Below, one piece after another: positions 1 through 5,193 of a stretch of 5,193 bases of DNA. Both the position numbers and the translations under genes were made by a program. Origin of the DNA: Flavobacteriaceae bacterium (GTDB lineage Bacteria > Bacteroidota > Bacteroidia > Flavobacteriales > Flavobacteriaceae); the NCBI GenBank assembly GCA_030618945.1, contig JAUXCI010000198.1, forward strand, positions 1-5,193. The letters run 5' to 3'. Every line of letters begins with the position of its first letter. Positions within the stretch are counted from its first letter, which is position 1. The notes under the pieces were generated by a model. The model had not been told where the DNA came from, did no database searches, and saw only the letters and a list, made by a program, of their open reading frames with translations.

Positions 1-18
1 AGTATCGTTTAACTGTTT

Positions 19-2172
19 ATGAGGAAAATTTTTAAAAATCAAGTGAATTCAAAAATATTTGTATTTCTCATATTGATGCTGTGCCTTGCATGTGATACTA
101 GTGATAATACTTTAGATACTGCTTCTGATTATACGCATTGGCGCTCTTATCTGGGAGGGCCTAACAGGAATCATTATACTATATTGGATCAAATCAATCC
201 GAAAAACGTTGATCGTTTGAAAGTTTTATGGACTTATACAACGGAAGATGCAGGTCAGATGCAAATGAACCCCATAATAATTGACAGGCTTTTATATGGA
301 ATAAGCGCAGATATGAGGGTTTTTGCACTAGATGCTGGAAATGGTAATGAAGTATGGACTTTCCAGGATACGGCCACTGCAACCCATTCGGCAAGCAGAG
401 GGGTGAGTTATTGGAGTAAAGAAAATGATAAAAGAATATTTTATGTAAGTGGATCTTATTTATTTGCGCTTGATGCCCTAAGTGGAGAACCTGTTGCCAG
501 TTTTGGAGATCAAGGTAAGGTTGATCTTCATCTTGGTATACCACCTTCAGCTAAAAATAAGTTTATCACGTCAACTACACCCGGGACCATTTATAAAGAT
601 ATGATTATCATGCCAACCCGAGTAGCCGAAGATGAAAGCGCAGCACCTGGTGATATTGTAGCCTACAATACGATTACAGGCAAAGTGGAATGGACCTTTC
701 ACAGCATTCCTTATCCTGGTGAATTAGGATATGAAAGCTGGGCAGATAGTCTAACTTATAAGAACTCACGAATAGGAGGAGCCAATAACTGGGCGGGTGC
801 CGCATTGGATAGTAAAACAGGAACTTTATTTGTTCCAACAGGTTCGGCAGCACCTGATTTTTATGGAGCACAAAGACAGGGAGAAAATTTGTTTTCAAAT
901 TGTCTTTTAGCGATAGACGCCAATTCAGGAAAGTTAAAATGGCATTTTCAGTTTGTACACCATGATTTATGGGACAGAGATCCACCTGCCACACCAAATT
1001 TAATCACCATCGAACAAAATGGGATACAGATTGAGGCTGTTGCCCAGATCACAAAACAAGGGTATATATTTTTATTTGACAGGAATACCGGAGCGCCTTT
1101 ATTTGAAATTAACGAAGTGGACGTGCCGTCTTCTCAGTTGGATGGAGAACAAGCCTGGAAGACGCAACCGGTCTCGGTAAAACCGAAACCTTTTGCCAGA
1201 CAAGTTCAGGACCTGACAGAAAAAGACATATCGCCATATGCAGAAAACAAGGAAGATTTGCTGCAAAGATTTAGACAAACTGATCGCAGATTGTATGCAC
1301 CACCTTCTGAACAACCTGCTTTATTACTTCCAGGCTATGACGGTGGGGCTGAATGGGGTGGCGCTGCTGCTGACCCTGACGAAGGTATTTTATATATCAA
1401 TTCAAATGAAATGCCATGGATCCTGCAAATGAAAGAAAGTAGTCAGCTGGATGGTGAGTTTAAAAGTACAGGGGCTCAGGTGTATCAAAGATATTGTATA
1501 GCCTGCCATCAAGCTAACAGAGGGGGTATGCCAGCGAGTGGAATTCCTTCATTAATAAATGTTAAGCTTAGTAAAAGTCGTACGGATATTTTAGAAAACC
1601 TAAATAAAGGAAAGGGTATGATGCCAGCCTTCCCTCAAGTGAGTTTGGCAGAAAAAAGTGCCGTAATGGATTATCTTTTTACCACAGAAGACAAAATTGA
1701 AATTGCTCTTCCGGATGATGAAAAATTAGAGACGGGATACAGACCTAAATACAGTCATATGGGCTACTTTAAATTTCTTGACAGTAAAGGCCTGCCAGGT
1801 ATTTCACCGCCCTGGGGTACCTTACACGCTGTCAATATGAATACTGGTGATTACCTTTGGTCAGTTCCCTTAGGTGAAACCGAAAGTCTTAAGGAAATGG
1901 GTCACCCGATAACCGGTACTGAAAATTATGGAGGACCTCTGGTAAGCCAAAACGGTTTGTTGTTTATTGCAGCTACTAAAGATGGTTATTTTAGAACATT
2001 TGACAAATACTCTGGAAAAATACTTTGGGAATACAAATTACCTGCACCAGGCTTTGCAACTCCTGCTACTTATAGCATTAAAGGACAACAATACCTGGTT
2101 ATTGCCTGCGGAGGAGAGAAATTGGGCACTGAGAAAGGCAATAAAATCATGGCCTTTGGGGTTGGACAATGA
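19..2172 (+). CDS. PQQ-dependent dehydrogenase lipoprotein with c-type cytochrome domain
   Basis: Complete 717-residue quinoprotein dehydrogenase, expected to oxidise a sugar or alcohol in the periplasm with pyrroloquinoline quinone and pass electrons to its own heme. Residues 1-25 are a lipoprotein signal ending Leu-Ala-Cys25. The propeller opens with a Trp-rich block near 41-75 (WRSYLGGPNRN, QINPKNVDRLKVLWTY). Family motifs follow: RGVSYW, ALDALSGEP with FGDQGKVDL, GANNWAG, HHDLWDRD (314-321) and GGAEWGGAAADP. A cytochrome domain is inserted before the last propeller segment, with the heme motif C493-I-A-C496-H497 and probable distal ligand Met535 (GKGMMPAFP). The C-terminal part has GGPLVSQNGLLFIAAT and the TYSIKGQQYLVIACGG block. 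Length and domain order fit the family. An in-frame TAA at 10-12 makes ATG 19 the first possible start; no Shine-Dalgarno is visible. The adjacent-cysteine pair of methanol dehydrogenases is absent. The substrate cannot be read from the sequence. No PQQ biosynthesis gene is present here, so the cofactor may be scavenged (inference). Confidence 0.93.
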   Translation: MRKIFKNQVNSKIFVFLILMLCLACDTSDNTLDTASDYTHWRSYLGGPNRNHYTILDQINPKNVDRLKVLWTYTTEDAGQMQMNPIIIDRLLYGISADMRVFALDAGNGNEVWTFQDTATATHSASRGVSYWSKENDKRIFYVSGSYLFALDALSGEPVASFGDQGKVDLHLGIPPSAKNKFITSTTPGTIYKDMIIMPTRVAEDESAAPGDIVAYNTITGKVEWTFHSIPYPGELGYESWADSLTYKNSRIGGANNWAGAALDSKTGTLFVPTGSAAPDFYGAQRQGENLFSNCLLAIDANSGKLKWHFQFVHHDLWDRDPPATPNLITIEQNGIQIEAVAQITKQGYIFLFDRNTGAPLFEINEVDVPSSQLDGEQAWKTQPVSVKPKPFARQVQDLTEKDISPYAENKEDLLQRFRQTDRRLYAPPSEQPALLLPGYDGGAEWGGAAADPDEGILYINSNEMPWILQMKESSQLDGEFKSTGAQVYQRYCIACHQANRGGMPASGIPSLINVKLSKSRTDILENLNKGKGMMPAFPQVSLAEKSAVMDYLFTTEDKIEIALPDDEKLETGYRPKYSHMGYFKFLDSKGLPGISPPWGTLHAVNMNTGDYLWSVPLGETESLKEMGHPITGTENYGGPLVSQNGLLFIAATKDGYFRTFDKYSGKILWEYKLPAPGFATPATYSIKGQQYLVIACGGEKLGTEKGNKIMAFGVGQ

Positions 2173-2219
2173 AATAATGAAACAATGCTACAATGAAAAA
2201 ATTAATGAAAAATATTTTA
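2168..2219. repeat. ATGAA-rich degenerate repeat at the 3' end of the dehydrogenase gene
   Basis: The stop codon of the dehydrogenase lies inside an AT-rich stretch in which AATGAAA-like words recur (AATGAAATAATGAAACAATG, then ACAATGAAAA and TTAATGAAAA). The first 14 bases, AATGAAATAATGAA at 2168-2181, occur again exactly at 3012-3025, across the stop codon of the next gene. This looks like a degenerate short repeat rather than a terminator: there is no stem. Function unknown. Confidence 0.5.
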
Positions 2220-2257
2220 TTAAACCTAATTGATTTTACTTTGAACTTTTGCAAACT

Positions 2258-2270
2258 AAACCCTAAACCC
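2258..2270. repeat. Heptad-like AAACCCTAAACCC string
   Basis: Nearly two copies of a 7-base unit CCCTAAA. Related strings, with CCCGAAA or CCCCAAA variants, appear in every intergenic gap of the window (2341-2357, 3098-3107, 3141-3155, 3611-3632) and nowhere obvious inside the genes. The copy sits after a TTTGAACTTTTGCAAAC stretch that resembles the sequence before the copy at 3611. Role unknown. Confidence 0.55.
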
Positions 2271-2277
2271 AAGCCGT

Positions 2278-2322
2278 GAGGTGATCGGAGCTGAGGTGAT
2301 GAGCTCCGAGGTGATGAGTTCT
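2278..2322. repeat. 15-bp tandem repeat, three copies
   Basis: Three adjacent 15-base units: GAGGTGATCGGAGCT (2278-2292), GAGGTGATGAGCTCC (2293-2307) and GAGGTGATGAGTTCT (2308-2322). The first eight bases are identical in all three and the last seven vary. It is clearly more GC-rich than the surrounding gap. A partial further match (GAT) follows at 2323. The unit length is a multiple of three, but no reading frame here continues a gene, so it is taken as noncoding. Confidence 0.85.
2285..2309. other. Perfect 8-bp hairpin inside the tandem repeat
   Basis: TCGGAGCT at 2285-2292 is the exact reverse complement of AGCTCCGA at 2302-2309, with a 9-base loop (GAGGTGATG). The stem forms because the variable ends of repeat units 1 and 2 differ in complementary ways. 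No T-run follows on either strand, so a standard Rho-independent terminator is not supported. It could still be an RNA structure between genes 1 and 2. Confidence 0.6.
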
Positions 2323-2340
2323 GATACCTTCAGGTTTACT

Positions 2341-2357
2341 AACCCGAAACCCGAAAC
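2341..2357. repeat. Heptad-like AACCCGAAACCCGAAAC string
   Basis: Two tandem copies of CCCGAAA plus flanking bases, the second heptad-like string in this gap. It is followed by TGTTTAATG, close to the AACTGTTTATG that surrounds the start of the dehydrogenase gene at position 19, which suggests the same repeat block may lie just left of the window (inference). Confidence 0.55.
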
Positions 2358-2424
2358 TGTTTAATGATCGAATGCTCAAACAAATTAAACTTTAAGAACT
2401 TTACAAACTTTTAACTGTACTAAA

Positions 2425-3021
2425 ATGATTAAAAACTATATCATAACATTACTTAGCCTACTATTCATTTTAATGGCTTGTGACAACCCAAAACCTGAGC
2501 AAAAGAAAATGCCTGTTGAAGAGGCGCTTCCAGTTGAAGTTATAGAACCAGTAGAGGAGGAGCCAGTTGAGCTGGAATTGCAAAAAAAAGAGATACCTGA
2601 TACAGAACTTGGTTTCCTGGTAAATTATGAAAACAAGTATGCCAAACAGGAAAAGTTATTTGAAAATGAGATCCTGGCCAATCGATTAAAAGGTCTGGAA
2701 AGGTTTAATTATGAAAAATTATTATATTTCTGGAATACAGAAACCCCGATTGTAATCATAGATAACATTGCTCATATGAGCGGATGTAAACAACATGATT
2801 GCCCAAGTAACGCTTATGATTTCTTTATTGATTTGACTAATGATAATATCAATATTTATCATTTTAGAAGCAATATGTTGAGGCTGTACCAAGAAAAAGG
2901 AATGATTGATCTACCACCGGCCTTTGCGGCAGAAATGGAGATCAAAAAATCAAATGCCAAGATTGGGGAGGTAGATGATACGGAGTCTACGTACAGTCTT
3001 ACCAATGATTTAATGAAATAA
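2425..3021 (+). CDS. Lipoprotein with an Ivy-like (lysozyme inhibitor) CKxHDC loop
   Basis: Complete 198-residue predicted lipoprotein. Residues 1-19 form a signal peptide ending Leu-Met-Ala-Cys19. Residues 20 to about 60 are a Pro/Glu/Lys-rich, mostly acidic tether, probably disordered, followed by a folded-looking domain to the end. The key motif is M118-S-G-C121-K-Q-H-D-C126, followed by a hydrophobic, beta-like stretch (YDFFIDLTND). E. coli Ivy has a very similar M-S-A-C-K-P-H-D-C loop, whose two cysteines form a disulfide and whose histidine enters the lysozyme active site. Here Pro is replaced by Gln. Outside the loop I see little clear identity, so this is a motif-based proposal: an envelope-anchored inhibitor of lysozyme or a lytic transglycosylase. 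The alternative is an unrelated lipoprotein with a disulfide loop. ATG 2425 gives the signal peptide directly; there is no visible Shine-Dalgarno. The 252-base gap upstream and 223-base gap downstream argue against tight coupling to its neighbours. The coding sequence is real with high confidence; the function is moderate to low. Confidence 0.88.
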   Translation: MIKNYIITLLSLLFILMACDNPKPEQKKMPVEEALPVEVIEPVEEEPVELELQKKEIPDTELGFLVNYENKYAKQEKLFENEILANRLKGLERFNYEKLLYFWNTETPIVIIDNIAHMSGCKQHDCPSNAYDFFIDLTNDNINIYHFRSNMLRLYQEKGMIDLPPAFAAEMEIKKSNAKIGEVDDTESTYSLTNDLMK

Positions 3022-3025
3022 TGAA
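3012..3025. repeat. Second copy of AATGAAATAATGAA across a stop codon
   Basis: Exact 14-base match to 2168-2181. Here it supplies the last codons and TAA stop of the lipoprotein gene (frame ATG-AAA-TAA-TGA), while the first copy supplies a TGA stop to the dehydrogenase gene in a different frame. This fits repeat DNA having been placed at, or retained at, both gene ends. Confidence 0.6.
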
Positions 3026-3033
3026 GACGAAGT

Positions 3034-3065
3034 TAATTTGAAGATGTGCTAATTTGAAAATGGAT
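3034..3065. repeat. 16-bp tandem pair TAATTTGAARATG
   Basis: Two adjacent 16-base units, TAATTTGAAGATGTGC (3034-3049) and TAATTTGAAAATGGAT (3050-3065), 12 of 16 bases identical with the differences mostly at the end. It starts 12 bases after the lipoprotein stop codon. Short TAATTTGAAAATG repeats of this kind are, from memory, common between genes in Bacteroidetes; I cannot check that here. Confidence 0.6.
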
Positions 3066-3155
3066 CTGTTTTATCTCCAGTTCAATTTTTACGAATTAAC
3101 CCTAAACTCAATACCAATACCCTGCGGCAGGGAGGCAGTCGAAACCCCAAACCCC
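3063..3155. repeat. Intergenic repeat block, copy A, with GC-rich palindrome
   Basis: Begins with GATCTGTTTTATCTCCA (3063-3079), which matches 15 of 17 bases at 3581-3597 in the next gap. Both copies are followed within about 35 bases by heptad-like strings, here AACCCTAAAC (3098-3107) and GAAACCCCAAACCCC (3141-3155). Between them lies the palindrome CCCTGC-G-GCAGGG (3120-3132), a GC-rich inverted repeat whose one-base centre is too tight for an ideal RNA hairpin. No T-run follows. Function unknown. Confidence 0.5.
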
Positions 3156-3244
3156 TTTTCACATAATAAATTCAGATTTTAAAAGTTTAATACTGTAGCA
3201 AATCATAATCTACTGATCATAGACGATTTATTAAACTACTAAGT

Positions 3245-3541
3245 ATGGATATAGCAAGTGTTATTTTGGTCGTCATTGCCGGTATTTTATGGCTGGCCAT
3301 TTTCCTTGAAAAATTTGTTCATCCTTTTTATAAAAAAAAATTTAGAGGTAGCAGATTATGGCCCGATGATGAAGTAGAAAAAAATCGACTTAAAAAATGT
3401 ATTCAGGGAGTCGGCTTATATTATTTGGCGGCGTCGCTTTTATTATTATTCTCTCCGGCCTTGGCATTATTAATGCTCTTTGGGGGTGTTTTTTACACTG
3501 TGATCATATATTACTGGTTGGTGGTATCAAAAAGAGAATAG
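3245..3541 (+). CDS. Small membrane protein of unknown function
   Basis: A 98-residue protein I do not recognise. It has a hydrophobic helix at about residues 3-21 (ASVILVVIAGILWLAIFL), then a basic, charged loop at about 22-54 containing FYKKKFRGSR and WPDDEVEKNRLKK, then two closely spaced hydrophobic segments at about 55-72 and 74-92, and a short charged tail (SKRE). Three membrane passes are likely; by the positive-inside rule the lysine-rich loop should be cytoplasmic, placing the N-terminus outside and the C-terminus outside, but the basic C-terminal tail makes this uncertain. ATG 3245 is preceded by TAAACTACTAAGT with no Shine-Dalgarno, like the other genes here. It is flanked by repeat-rich gaps on both sides, so neighbours give no hint of its job. 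No catalytic motif is visible. The coding call rests on the coherent hydrophobic pattern and codon use, not on a known family. Confidence 0.75.
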   Translation: MDIASVILVVIAGILWLAIFLEKFVHPFYKKKFRGSRLWPDDEVEKNRLKKCIQGVGLYYLAASLLLLFSPALALLMLFGGVFYTVIIYYWLVVSKRE

Positions 3542-3580
3542 CTGGTTTTAGACTAAGAATCAGATGGAAATTCAGAATTT

Positions 3581-3632
3581 GATCTATTTTATCTTCAACT
3601 TTATAAACTGCCCGAAACCCCAAACCCGAAAC
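3581..3632. repeat. Intergenic repeat block, copy B
   Basis: Starts with GATCTATTTTATCTTCA, which matches copy A at 3063-3079 at 15 of 17 positions, and continues through CTTTATAAACTG into the longest heptad-like string of the window (3611-3632, units CCCGAAA, CCCCAAA, CCCGAAA). The first gap has a shorter relative at about 2231-2270. All three lie downstream of a stop codon on the same strand, about 40-60 bases away. Confidence 0.55.
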
Positions 3633-3844
3633 AATGACAAACTTTTCAAACTCAAAAACGATCAATTAAGCCGATATATATCAGGTAATTATAAATAAAA
3701 AGACGTATATTTAATATGAATTATCTCATTATCTTTTTCAGAAAAATAAAATACCCTTTTAAGCGCATTGATGTGTAAGATGGGATAGTATAGAGTAATT
3801 ATGGTTAGAAAGGTAGAAAGCGATGTTTAAATGTGATGAGAAAA

Positions 3845-3870
3845 ACCGGCGGACACGCTTTTTCCCCGGT
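3845..3870. other. GC-rich bulged hairpin; terminator-like only on the - strand
   Basis: ACCGG (3845-3849) pairs with CCGGT (3866-3870), and after a single bulged C, GG (3851-3852) pairs with CC (3864-3865), leaving the loop ACACGCTTTTT. It stands out in AT-rich surroundings. Read on the - strand the stem is followed by TTTTTCTC, the layout of a Rho-independent terminator, but no - strand gene runs into it. On the + strand there is no T-run after the stem. It may be an upstream leader structure for the pyruvate kinase gene or a leftover of a lost gene. Confidence 0.4.
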
Positions 3871-4023
3871 GTATAGCTATAAATTTTGTTCAATAATCCA
3901 GAAAAAAATTAAGATAATGGGGTAACTAAAACAGTCAATAAGCAATTCAAAATAAGCAAAAAACAAAAAAAATACCTTAAAGTTTGTTCTACGGTCAAGG
4001 ACATAATCCAAAAATCGAAAGAT

Positions 4024-5193
4024 ATGGAGAATGTCTATGCGCTTGAACTTTCACAGGTTCATCCTATCTTTAAAAAGAGTGCCACAAATTTACTTCATTA
4101 CCTGGCCTTTCGCTCCTTTGATATTGATCAGCTGCAATTAGAGTTGAAGAATTTGGGTTTGCCTTCCTTATCGACCGTTGAAAGCCATGTAATGAGGAGT
4201 CTTTATAACCTTCAGAATATCCTCCATCACTTACTGTATCTCGAAGAAGTGGCGAATCCAAAAGGCTATGTTTCCTTTAAGAAGAGCAACCGGATCTTGC
4301 GGAAAAATAACAAATTACTCTTCGGGTATAAGTCAAAAAAACGCAGGACACGTATAATGGTAACCTTACCCAGATTAGCGGCTGATAATCCTAAATTTTT
4401 GCTAAAATTGGTGGGTTTGGGCATGAATTGTGCTCGTATCAATTGCGCACACGACAATCCTGATATTTGGGCTCGAATGATTGAAAATATTGATAAGGCC
4501 AATGAAAAACTTAATAAGAAATGCAAAATAGCAATGGATCTTGCAGGACCCAAACTACGCTCCGGACAGATGGTTCACGGGCCAGAGGTCATCAAGATTA
4601 AACCGCGGCGGGATGATTTAGGTAAGATAATCCAACCTGCCCATATTTGGATCGCTCCACCCGATGTTTCTCCTCCTTTAAATTCAGATGCCGACGTGGT
4701 GCTACCCGTTCCTCAAGCAATGTATAAGAAGATAAAACGAGGCAATACACTTCATTTTAGAGACACAAGGGGAAAAAAAGGCAACATCTTCATCCATCGC
4801 AAAGAAGGCGGTGGTAAATGGGGTTTGTGTTCGTCTTCACTTTATATAGAAACTGGAACAGAATTCATACTTGAAAAGCAGAAACAAACCGGTGATGTGG
4901 TTAATCGAATAGGGGAGGTGATAGCAAAAGAGCAGTTTATCACGCTATTTTCAGGAGATAAATTGATTTTACATAAAGATTCACGACCAGGAGAGTTAAG
5001 CAGTTATGATGATGATGGGACTTTAATAGCTCCGGCACATATATCCTGTACTTTGCCAGAAATATTTGATGATGTTAAGCAAGGGGAACCTATATTTTTT
5101 GATGATGGCAAAATTGAAGGCAGGATCGAATCGGTTACTGACGATGAGATTGAAGTAAGCATACTTCACGCAAAGAAAAAGGGCAGTAAACTC
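4024..5193 (+). CDS. Divergent pyruvate kinase, 3' part cut by the window edge
   Basis: First 390 residues of a pyruvate kinase-family protein, open to the right edge. Canonical enzymes convert phosphoenolpyruvate and ADP to pyruvate and ATP in the cytosol. Residues 1 to about 98 are an extension absent from standard enzymes, with VHPIFKKSATNLLHYLAFRSFD near 12-33, which I recall from long pyruvate kinase-like proteins of other bacteria. The barrel starts at about 107: RTRIMVTLP, GMNCARINCAHD (133-144, matching the usual GMNVARxNFSHG) and MDLAGPKLRSG (171-181, matching the usual LDTKGPEIRTG). A region of about 160 residues then separates this from FFDDGKIEG (358-366) and the KKKGSKL block at the edge, where standard enzymes need only a few dozen residues. 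The catalytic Lys-Ile-Glu segment and C-terminal domain lie beyond the window. ATG 4024 is the only in-frame ATG after the TAA at 3910-3912; the true start may differ. Whether it has classical pyruvate kinase activity is uncertain. Confidence 0.87.
   Translation, partial: MENVYALELSQVHPIFKKSATNLLHYLAFRSFDIDQLQLELKNLGLPSLSTVESHVMRSLYNLQNILHHLLYLEEVANPKGYVSFKKSNRILRKNNKLLFGYKSKKRRTRIMVTLPRLAADNPKFLLKLVGLGMNCARINCAHDNPDIWARMIENIDKANEKLNKKCKIAMDLAGPKLRSGQMVHGPEVIKIKPRRDDLGKIIQPAHIWIAPPDVSPPLNSDADVVLPVPQAMYKKIKRGNTLHFRDTRGKKGNIFIHRKEGGGKWGLCSSSLYIETGTEFILEKQKQTGDVVNRIGEVIAKEQFITLFSGDKLILHKDSRPGELSSYDDDGTLIAPAHISCTLPEIFDDVKQGEPIFFDDGKIEGRIESVTDDEIEVSILHAKKKGSKL

Larger units (their letters stand above)
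3542..4023. other. 482-base gap without a recognised gene
   Basis: No convincing coding region on either strand. From left to right it holds repeat block copy B with heptad-like strings (3581-3632), an AT-rich stretch with no recognised feature (about 3650-3835), a GC-rich bulged hairpin (3845-3870), the self-complementary TATAGCTATA (3873-3882), and an A-rich stretch (about 3900-3972). The last 111 bases are open in frame with the pyruvate kinase gene. No consensus Bacteroidetes promoter (TAnnTTTG) was found; the nearest is TAAATTTTG at 3880-3888, one base too long. Confidence 0.6.

Noticed and set aside
194..1314. Three open frames on the - strand (194-544, 674-997, 1099-1314)
   Set aside because: They lie wholly inside the dehydrogenase gene, whose protein has clear family motifs throughout; their translations are low in recognisable features.
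19..2172. Methanol dehydrogenase or a specific glucose dehydrogenase identity
   Set aside because: The adjacent-cysteine pair of methanol dehydrogenase is absent, and the sequence alone does not fix the substrate.
1238..2233. Two + strand open frames in another phase (1238-1432, 1967-2233)
   Set aside because: They are out-of-frame readings of the dehydrogenase gene, and the second runs into intergenic repeat DNA.
3245..3541. DUF3784-type small membrane protein
   Set aside because: Size and three hydrophobic segments are similar, but I do not see the characteristic sequence motif between the first and second segments.
3397..3582. 61-residue + strand open frame overlapping the small membrane protein
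   Set aside because: Hydrophobic residues mirror the membrane segments of the real gene in a shifted frame; the 3245-3541 frame has the better start, charge pattern and end.
2258..3632. CRISPR array or telomere-like array
   Set aside because: The heptad strings are too short, too degenerate and scattered, with no regular spacers and no cas genes.
3880..3888. Possible Bacteroidetes -7 promoter box TAAATTTTG
   Set aside because: The consensus TAnnTTTG needs one base fewer, and no TTG or TTTG box is found at the expected distance upstream.
4070..4553. Two - strand open frames (4070-4261, 4266-4553)
   Set aside because: They are the reverse complement of the pyruvate kinase gene, which carries conserved motifs on the + strand here.

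Overview
The window looks like a stretch of a Bacteroidetes chromosome, probably from a flavobacterium or a relative. The DNA is AT-rich. Genes start at ATG without a visible Shine-Dalgarno sequence. Two of the four genes encode lipoproteins with a Cys-Asp start to the mature protein, and the intergenic gaps are filled with short degenerate repeats. The assignment to phylum is inference; there is no rRNA or other taxonomic marker here.

All four genes lie on the + strand. (1) 19-2172: a complete PQQ-dependent dehydrogenase lipoprotein with a built-in c-type cytochrome domain. (2) 2425-3021: a 198-residue lipoprotein with an acidic, proline-rich tether and a Cys-Lys-Gln-His-Asp-Cys loop resembling the active loop of the lysozyme inhibitor Ivy. 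(3) 3245-3541: a 98-residue membrane protein of unknown function. (4) 4024 to the right edge: the first 390 residues of a divergent pyruvate kinase. It has an N-terminal extension, an enlarged and possibly duplicated B-domain region, and residues associated with potassium-independent enzymes. Its active-site lysine and C-terminal part lie outside the window.

The gaps (252, 223 and 482 bases) hold no convincing genes. They carry recurring motifs: heptad-like AAACCC(T/G)AAACCC strings in all three, a 15-bp tandem triplication with a hairpin, a 16-bp tandem pair, a GC-rich palindrome, and a 14-base word shared by the 3' ends of genes 1 and 2. The gaps are wide and no strong terminators or consensus Bacteroidetes promoters are visible, so I do not claim an operon.

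No single pathway links the genes. Genes 1 and 2 plausibly act at the cell envelope (periplasmic substrate oxidation; lysozyme or peptidoglycan-related defence) and gene 4 in cytosolic glycolysis or a related phosphoenolpyruvate reaction. I see no mobile element, CRISPR array, tRNA or rRNA, and no clear multi-gene novel system. The most interesting items are the Ivy-like lipoprotein, the unusual pyruvate kinase and the repeat-rich intergenic DNA.
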